A stretch of 11,432 bases of DNA from Desulfobacteraceae bacterium UBA2771. Lineage in GTDB: Bacteria > Desulfobacterota > Desulfobacteria > Desulfobacterales > Desulfosarcinaceae. How positions within the stretch are numbered: position 1 is the stretch's first letter; every line of letters begins with the position of its first letter. A model generated the notes under the pieces. The model was not told the origin of the DNA, searched no databases, and worked only from the letters and a program-made list of their open reading frames with translations. Positions 6,598-11,432 of the stretch are shown here, in pieces. The stretch spans positions 1-11,432 of the forward strand of contig DEIP01000056.1 of the NCBI GenBank assembly GCA_002352605.1, read 5' to 3'. The translations under genes were made by a program, and so were the position numbers.

Positions 6598-9564
6598 ATG
6601 GCATTGAACACCAAACCATTTTTCAACGAGCCCAGTTCCCGGTTCAAGCTCTTCCACGAGCTGATGGCACATAAGGTAGGCCATATTCTTTTGGTGTCCA
6701 CACCCTACGATGCCTGGATCATGGAAGAGGACTGCCGGCTCTCCGAGCGTATCATCAACGAGTACCGGGGACTCAATCTCAGCCAGCCGCCGCGGCTGAC
6801 CTGGGTCCCAACAGCCGAACAGGCCCTTGCCGCCCTCGACAACAAACCCTTTGACATGGTCATCACCATGCCGCAGCTGTCGGATATGGGTGCCGCGGCC
6901 CTGGGCTGTCAGATAAAGCAAAAGGCGCCAGGGTTGCCGGTCATCCTGCTTTCCCACGACACGATTCCTTCACCGGACGTCGTAGAGCCGGACGATGCGC
7001 CGGGAATCGACCGGACCTTTGTCTGGTCCGGCAACACAGACATCCTGGTGGCATTGATCAAGAGTGCCGAAGACCGGATGAATGTGGAAAAAGATACGCG
7101 ATCGGCGGGCATCCGGGTAATTCTTCTGGTGGAAGACTCACCCTATTACCTGTCCTCCCTGCTGCCCATTTTATACCGAGAACTGGTCGGCCAGACCCAG
7201 GCGGTGATGGAGGGAACCCTCAACGAAGAGCACCGCCTGGTAACCATGCGCGCCCGTCCCAAAATTCTGGTTGCCGGAAACTACGAGGAGGCCCTGACCC
7301 TTTACGAGCAATTCGAAGCCAACGTGCTCGGGGTTATCTCCGATGTCCGTTTTTCTCGAAACGGGGTCTTGAATGAAACTGCCGGCGTGGATTTCCTTAA
7401 GCACATAAGGGAGCGGCGTTTCGATATTCCGTTGCTGCTTACCAGTTCCGAGCCGGCCAATGCCTTGAAGGCGGCGTCTATTTCCGCTGCTTTTGTGGAC
7501 AAGAATTCAGACACCCTGCACCAGGATGTACGACGTTTTTTTAAGGAACGCCTGGGGTTTGGCGATTTCGTTTTTCAATTGCCCGACGGTTCGGAAGTCG
7601 GTCGTGCCTCCAACCTGAAAGCGTTGGAAAAAAAACTGCGTACCATACCGGAGGCCTCTTTCCGTAACCATTGCATCCGCAACGATATTTCCCGCTGGTT
7701 GTTTGCCCGCACCGAGATGGCCCTGGCCGCAGAGGTCCGTCCCATCAGCGAGGAAGACTTCTCGGATGGTGAGAGCCATCGGCGCCATCTGGTCGAAATG
7801 ATTGCCGACCGGCGCAAACAGCGCCAGAAGGGGGTAGTCGCCGATTTTGATGCGGCGGACGCGGATTTCGATACGGAATTTTTTAAGATCGGCCAAGGCT
7901 CCCTTGGGGGCAAGGCCCGGGGATTGGCATTTGTTTCCTTCCAGCTACGCCAGAACCCGGATTTGAATGCCACCTACACGGGGGTTGATATTCTGGTTCC
8001 CCAGACCCTGGTGATCACCACCGACGGGTTCAAATCCTTTGTGGAAGACAACCAGCTGCACTACCTGTCCAAGACAGATCTGCCTGATGAGCAGATTGCC
8101 GACTTTTTTGTCGGTGGCCGATTCCCCGGCTGGATCGAAGCCAAACTGCGGGATTACCTGACCCAGATGACCTATCCGCTGGCCATCCGATCCTCCAGTC
8201 TGCTGGAGGACGTCCAGTTCAGAGCTTATGCCGGACTTTACCGTACCTATATGCTTACCAATGACTGTCCGAATTTAGAGCGGCGTCTCGAGCATTTGAT
8301 TCATGCCATTAAGCTGGTCTATGCCTCAACATACTACAAGGGGCCAAAGGCATTTTCCAGACGGGTGGGACACCGGACGGAAGAAGAGCAGATGGCCGTG
8401 ATCATTCAAAAACTGGTGGGGTCCCATTATGGTGACAGTTTTTATCCTGCCATTTCCGGTGTTGCCCAGTCTCACAATTATTATCCTTTTGCCCGCATGA
8501 AACCCGAAGAGGGTATCGTCACCATTGCCATGGGATTGGGAAAGGCGGTGGTAGGGGGTGAGAAAACACTACGGTTCTCACCGGTCCACCCCCAGTTGCT
8601 TCCCCAGTGCTCCACCGTGGAAGATATCCTTGAGAATGCCCAACGCCGTTTTTATGCCCTCAAAATGGAAAAATCCTGTCGCTGCTTGGAAGCCAACGAT
8701 GGCGCCAACTTGTGGCACCGTGAGCTGACCGATGCCGAAAACGAACTGCCCATGCGGCTTCTGGCCAGCACCTACGTGCCGGATGAGCATCGCATTCGCG
8801 ATACGGTTCATATCCCGGGCCTGCGGGTGCTTACCTTTTCCCACATTCTTAAATACCGGGAGTTTCCCCTTGCCGGGATTCTAAGGGATATGCTCAAACT
8901 GGGAGAGCAGGGCATGGGTTGCCCGGTGGAGATGGAGTTCTCCGTCGACCTGACCGCCGAAGACGACCAGCAGCAGCCACAATTCGCCTTTCTGCAACTG
9001 CGGCCCATGACCGCCCGGGCCGAACTGGAGCCGGTGGACATTTCCGAAGAAGAATTGAAAAAGGCATGCTGTTTTTCCGGCAAGGCCCTGGGAAATGCCA
9101 GGAAGCAGGATATGGCCGATATTATTTTTGTAAAGCCGGAGACCTTCGATCCGGGCAAGACGGTGGAGATTGCTCGCGAGATTGCCAAACTGAACGCCGT
9201 CCTGGTCAAAGCGGATCGAAAATACCTGCTTGTGGGCCCGGGTCGATGGGGCTCGGCAGACCGGTGGCTGGGGATTCCCGTTTCATGGGCCGATATTTCG
9301 GGGGTGGGGGCCATGATTGAAACGGAGTCGGACAAGCTCGTGACCGAACCATCCCAAGGCTCGCATTTTTTTCACAACATCACCACATTGGGAATCAATT
9401 ATATTACCGTCTCAAGGGCCGGCGGCGACAGGATAGACTGGGATTGGCTGATCGCGCTGCCCCGCATGAACGATGCTGCGTTTGTCGCCCATGCGCGGCT
9501 CGATAAACCGATAACGCTTAAAGTAGACGGTCGGCGATCCCGGTGTGTGGTCATTAAAGGATAG
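6598..9564 (+). CDS. Receiver-domain PEP synthase/PPDK-like ATP-grasp protein
   Basis: This is a 988-residue cytoplasmic protein. Residues 28-160 look like a receiver domain that lost its acidic residues (VST instead of VDD at strand 1, MPQ at the phosphoacceptor position). Residues 172-316 form an intact receiver: acidic pair E179/D180, phosphoacceptor D249 (VISDVRF), T282/S283, and K302 (FVDK), with a longer than usual segment between strands 1 and 3. Residues 428-805 match the PEP synthase/pyruvate phosphate dikinase ATP-binding domain: GQGSLGGKARGLAF (432-445), AIRSSSLLEDVQ (529-540), AGLYRTYML (545-553), GLGKAVVGGE (646-655) and the closing FLQLRPMT (798-805). The swivelling phosphohistidine domain and PEP-binding barrel are missing. 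A different C-terminal domain (820-988) contains GPGRWGSADRWLGIP (880-894) and QGSHFFHNI (920-928). Canonical PEP synthesis is therefore unlikely. ATG 6598 follows GGGAAGG at longish spacing. gdhA follows after 90 nt. Confidence 0.8.
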   Translation: MALNTKPFFNEPSSRFKLFHELMAHKVGHILLVSTPYDAWIMEEDCRLSERIINEYRGLNLSQPPRLTWVPTAEQALAALDNKPFDMVITMPQLSDMGAAALGCQIKQKAPGLPVILLSHDTIPSPDVVEPDDAPGIDRTFVWSGNTDILVALIKSAEDRMNVEKDTRSAGIRVILLVEDSPYYLSSLLPILYRELVGQTQAVMEGTLNEEHRLVTMRARPKILVAGNYEEALTLYEQFEANVLGVISDVRFSRNGVLNETAGVDFLKHIRERRFDIPLLLTSSEPANALKAASISAAFVDKNSDTLHQDVRRFFKERLGFGDFVFQLPDGSEVGRASNLKALEKKLRTIPEASFRNHCIRNDISRWLFARTEMALAAEVRPISEEDFSDGESHRRHLVEMIADRRKQRQKGVVADFDAADADFDTEFFKIGQGSLGGKARGLAFVSFQLRQNPDLNATYTGVDILVPQTLVITTDGFKSFVEDNQLHYLSKTDLPDEQIADFFVGGRFPGWIEAKLRDYLTQMTYPLAIRSSSLLEDVQFRAYAGLYRTYMLTNDCPNLERRLEHLIHAIKLVYASTYYKGPKAFSRRVGHRTEEEQMAVIIQKLVGSHYGDSFYPAISGVAQSHNYYPFARMKPEEGIVTIAMGLGKAVVGGEKTLRFSPVHPQLLPQCSTVEDILENAQRRFYALKMEKSCRCLEANDGANLWHRELTDAENELPMRLLASTYVPDEHRIRDTVHIPGLRVLTFSHILKYREFPLAGILRDMLKLGEQGMGCPVEMEFSVDLTAEDDQQQPQFAFLQLRPMTARAELEPVDISEEELKKACCFSGKALGNARKQDMADIIFVKPETFDPGKTVEIAREIAKLNAVLVKADRKYLLVGPGRWGSADRWLGIPVSWADISGVGAMIETESDKLVTEPSQGSHFFHNITTLGINYITVSRAGGDRIDWDWLIALPRMNDAAFVAHARLDKPITLKVDGRRSRCVVIKG

Positions 9565-9641
9565 GGCATCCGTGTATGGGATAGAACACTTGGTCGGGAG
9601 GCGCTCTGATTGTCAGGGCCGTGAGATCATGCATGATTGAC

Positions 9642-9647
9642 GGGAGG
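9642..9647 (+). promoter_or_regulatory. Ribosome binding site GGGAGG that sets the gdhA start
   Basis: GGGAGG lies seven nucleotides before ATG 9655. The frame also opens at a TTG at 9637, but that would place the site inside the gene and add six non-family residues. Confidence 0.85.
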
Positions 9648-9654
9648 AACACAA

Positions 9655-11004
9655 ATGTCGGATATTCTTCAACTGGTAAAGGACAAGGACCCCGGGCAGC
9701 GGGAGTTTCATCAGGCGGTCATGGAGGTCATGGCCTCGATCAAGCCGGTGATGGACCGCAACCCCGAGTATCGGGCGGCCAAGATTTTAGAGCGTATGGT
9801 GGAGCCCGAGCGGGTGATCCTGTTCCGGGTGCCCTGGGTGGATGACCAGGGCGAGGTGCAGGTCAACCGGGGTTTTCGCATCGAGATGAACAGCGCCATC
9901 GGCCCTTACAAGGGCGGGTTGCGTTTTCACCCCTCGGTAAACCTGGGCATCTTAAAGTTTCTGGCCTATGAGCAGGTCTTCAAGAATGCGCTAACCACCT
10001 TACCCATGGGTGGCGGCAAGGGCGGCAGCGATTTCGATCCCAAGGGCAAATCGGATCTTGAGGTGATGCGCTTTTGCCAGAGCTTTATGGCCGAACTGTT
10101 TCGCCACATCGGTCCCGACACGGACGTGCCCGCCGGCGACATCGGCGTGGGCGCCCGGGAGATCGGCTACCTGTTCGGCATGTACAAGAAGCTCAAAAAC
10201 GAGTTCACCGGAGTGCTCACGGGCAAGAGCCTGAACTGGGGCGGCAGCCTGGTTCGCCCCGAGGCCACGGGCTACGGTTCGGTCTATTTTGCCGCCGAAA
10301 TGCTGGCTACCCGCAGTGAAACCCTTGAGGGTAAGACCTGTCTGGTGTCCGGTTCGGGCAACGTGGCCCAATACACCATGGAGAAGTTGCTGGACCTCGC
10401 GGCCAAACCGGTAACCTGCTCCGATTCGTCGGGATACATTTATGACGAAGCGGGCATCGACCGGGATAAACTGGCCTATTTGATGAACTTGAAGAACATG
10501 CGCCGGGGCAGGGTGGAGGAATATGTCGAGAAATATCCAACCGCGGTCTATACCGACGTCAATCCGGACCAGGAGTTCAACCCACTGTGGAACCACAAGG
10601 CCGACTGCGCCTTTCCCTCGGCGACCCAGAACGAGATCAACGCCACGGACGCTCGGCATCTGATCGCCAACGGCGTCTGTGTGGTCAGCGAAGGGGCCAA
10701 CATGCCCACGGTGCCTGAGGGCATCGACATCTTCATCGAGAACAAATTGCTCTATGGGCCGGGCAAGGCGGCCAATGCGGGTGGCGTATCGGTGTCGGGC
10801 CTGGAGATGACCCAGAACAGCATGCGCCTGTCCTGGACCCGAGAAGAGGTGGACACCCGTCTTCAGATGATCATGAAGAGCATCCACCAGACCTGCCTGG
10901 ATGCGGCCGAGCAGTACGGCACACCGGGCAATTACATGAACGGGGCCAATATTGCCGGTTTCGTCAAGGTGGTGAATGCCATGATCGATCAGGGGGTGGT
11001 ATAG
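9655..11004 (+). CDS. gdhA: NADP-specific glutamate dehydrogenase
   Basis: This 449-residue enzyme (E. coli GdhA has 447) forms glutamate from 2-oxoglutarate and ammonium with NADPH, EC 1.4.1.4, as a cytoplasmic hexamer. The substrate domain holds GPYKGGLRFHPSVN (83-96; K86), FKNALTTLPMGGGKGG (109-124; K110 and K122) and the catalytic aspartate in PAGDIGVG (159-166; D162). The NAD(P) domain starts at VSGSGNVAQ (231-239). Strand 2 ends CSDSSG (255-260), the polar sequence typical of NADP-dependent enzymes, rather than a plain acidic end. Later blocks are EGANMPT (346-352) and KAANAGGVSVSGLEM (371-385). All key positions are present, so it should be active. It follows the ATP-grasp gene on the same strand and may be cotranscribed, although it has its own strong ribosome binding site. 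Confidence 0.97.
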   Translation: MSDILQLVKDKDPGQREFHQAVMEVMASIKPVMDRNPEYRAAKILERMVEPERVILFRVPWVDDQGEVQVNRGFRIEMNSAIGPYKGGLRFHPSVNLGILKFLAYEQVFKNALTTLPMGGGKGGSDFDPKGKSDLEVMRFCQSFMAELFRHIGPDTDVPAGDIGVGAREIGYLFGMYKKLKNEFTGVLTGKSLNWGGSLVRPEATGYGSVYFAAEMLATRSETLEGKTCLVSGSGNVAQYTMEKLLDLAAKPVTCSDSSGYIYDEAGIDRDKLAYLMNLKNMRRGRVEEYVEKYPTAVYTDVNPDQEFNPLWNHKADCAFPSATQNEINATDARHLIANGVCVVSEGANMPTVPEGIDIFIENKLLYGPGKAANAGGVSVSGLEMTQNSMRLSWTREEVDTRLQMIMKSIHQTCLDAAEQYGTPGNYMNGANIAGFVKVVNAMIDQGVV

Positions 11005-11019
11005 ACGTCCAAGTGCCGA

Positions 11020-11062
11020 GGACCCAAACGGCATCCCGATCGTCGGGATACCGTTTGGGTCC
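11020..11062. terminator. Long hairpin between convergent gdhA and csp
   Basis: Bases 11020-11031 pair with 11051-11062 (12 bp). After one C/A mismatch, 11033-11039 pair with 11043-11049 (7 bp) around a three-base loop. This nearly perfect 19-bp stem starts 15 nt after the gdhA stop and ends 17 nt before the csp stop. No T tract follows on either strand, so it may end or protect both transcripts rather than be a textbook Rho-independent site. Confidence 0.65.
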
Positions 11063-11079
11063 AGGTGTCAGTTTGTCGG

Positions 11080-11283
11080 CTATAAGCTAACCACCTTGGC
11101 GGCAGCGGGACCACGGTCGGTTTGCTCCACCTCGAAGGTCACCCGATCTCCTTCGGCGAGGGTTTTGAACCCCTCGGACCGAATGGCGGAAAAATGAACG
11201 AAGATGTCACACTGATCCGCTTCCTGTTCAATGAAACCAAACCCTTTTTTGTCACTGAACCATTTTACAACACCGTTTGCAAT
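11080..11283 (-). CDS. Cold-shock (CspA-family) protein with an apparent ATT start
   Basis: This is a 67-residue single cold-shock domain, a small OB-fold that binds single-stranded RNA and DNA. The N-terminus after the start is ANGVVKWFSDKKGFGFIEQ, with RNP1 KGFGFI (13-18) and RNP2 in DIFVHFS (26-32), ending GPAAAKVVSL. Length and sequence match full CspA-type proteins, in which Met normally precedes ANG. That codon is ATT (11281-11283). The frame runs back to a TGA at 11365-11367 with no ATG, GTG or TTG. A perfect AAGGAGG lies eight nucleotides before the ATT, exactly where a start codon is expected. Initiation at AUU is thus the simplest reading; a sequencing error from ATG is the alternative. 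The gene converges with gdhA across a long hairpin. Confidence 0.88.
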   Translation of the reverse strand: MANGVVKWFSDKKGFGFIEQEADQCDIFVHFSAIRSEGFKTLAEGDRVTFEVEQTDRGPAAAKVVSL

Positions 11284-11291
11284 TTCTGCAG

Positions 11292-11298
11292 CCTCCTT
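11292..11298 (-). promoter_or_regulatory. Perfect AAGGAGG ribosome binding site before the ATT start
   Basis: On the minus strand this is a seven-base match to the 16S rRNA anti-Shine-Dalgarno, with eight bases to the ATT codon. It fixes the start of the cold-shock gene and could compensate for a weak initiation codon. Confidence 0.85.
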
Positions 11299-11341
11299 AA
11301 AAAAGTAAACAAAACCCTGATCGTGATGGAAATGTCTACGC

Positions 11342-11432
11342 TTAGGGCTCGCGCAAAAATAACTTCACATTTTCGCATCTCAGCTTCAGCCCATCTTTGG
11401 CTGATACCTCACTCTCAAAAGCCTCGAAATAG
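11342..11432 (-). CDS. Possible 3' end of an unidentified gene
   Basis: A minus-strand frame open at the window edge encodes 29 visible residues, starting YFEAFESEVSAKDG and ending KLFLREP before TAA. The composition is protein-like, with mixed charged and hydrophobic residues, but the stretch is too short for family assignment and could be chance. If real, its stop lies 58 nt before the ATT of the cold-shock gene, which would then be downstream on the same strand. No other feature is seen in 11299-11432. Confidence 0.25.
   Translation of the reverse strand, partial: YFEAFESEVSAKDGLKLRCENVKLFLREP

Noticed and set aside
10000..11034. 344-residue minus-strand frame opposite gdhA
   Set aside because: It is an antisense shadow of a GC-rich, clearly functional glutamate dehydrogenase gene, with low-complexity His/Gly/Val composition.
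11340..11432. Interspersed repeat or small hairpin near the right edge
   Set aside because: A six-base stem (TCAGCC with GGCTGA) is present, but there is no second copy in the window to support a repeat family.

Overview
The window reads as chromosomal DNA of an anaerobic or microaerophilic Gram-negative bacterium, most likely a Desulfobacterota (deltaproteobacterial) sulfate-reducer type. This is inferred from a cytochrome b whose quinol-site PEWY motif reads APWY, as in menaquinol-type complexes, a large two-receiver PEP/pyruvate-binding protein, moderate GC content and the general protein style. No ribosomal RNA or tRNA gene is present to fix the taxonomy.

Layout: (1) 1-1361, plus strand: the 3' part of a TPM-domain (YgcG-like) membrane protein, then a complete lemA-like gene. 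(2) 1487-2801, minus strand: a 12-helix major facilitator transporter preceded by a 22-codon ORF with a good ribosome binding site that ends 4 nt before the transporter ATG. (3) 2859-3117: a decayed, frameshifted DDE-transposase fragment and a strong intrinsic terminator. (4) 3245-4657, plus: a full-length TrkA-type potassium uptake regulator with two RCK modules. (5) 4817-6205, minus: a fused full-length cytochrome b with no Rieske partner in view. (6) 6206-6597: a divergent intergenic region with an inverted repeat, a terminator-like structure ending in seven T, a possible promoter and a leader hairpin. (7) 6598-9564, plus: a 988-residue protein joining one degenerate and one intact receiver domain to a PEP synthase/PPDK-type ATP-grasp domain, with a different C-terminal domain where the phosphohistidine and PEP-binding domains should be. 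(8) 9655-11004, plus: NADP-type glutamate dehydrogenase, gdhA. (9) 11080-11283, minus: a cold-shock protein gene with no ATG/GTG/TTG start; its only sensible start is ATT behind a perfect AAGGAGG. (10) At the right edge, a possible 3' end of another minus-strand gene.

TPM and LemA form a small envelope-associated pair. The receiver/ATP-grasp protein and gdhA lie in tandem 90 nt apart and could link a phosphorelay signal to carbon/nitrogen metabolism, though that link is inference. The convergent pairs trkA/cytochrome b and gdhA/csp each have a long hairpin without a T tract between them. I see no defence island, CRISPR array, intact insertion sequence or prophage. The two best leads are the AUU-started csp gene and the receiver-controlled ATP-grasp protein lacking PEP-synthase catalytic parts.
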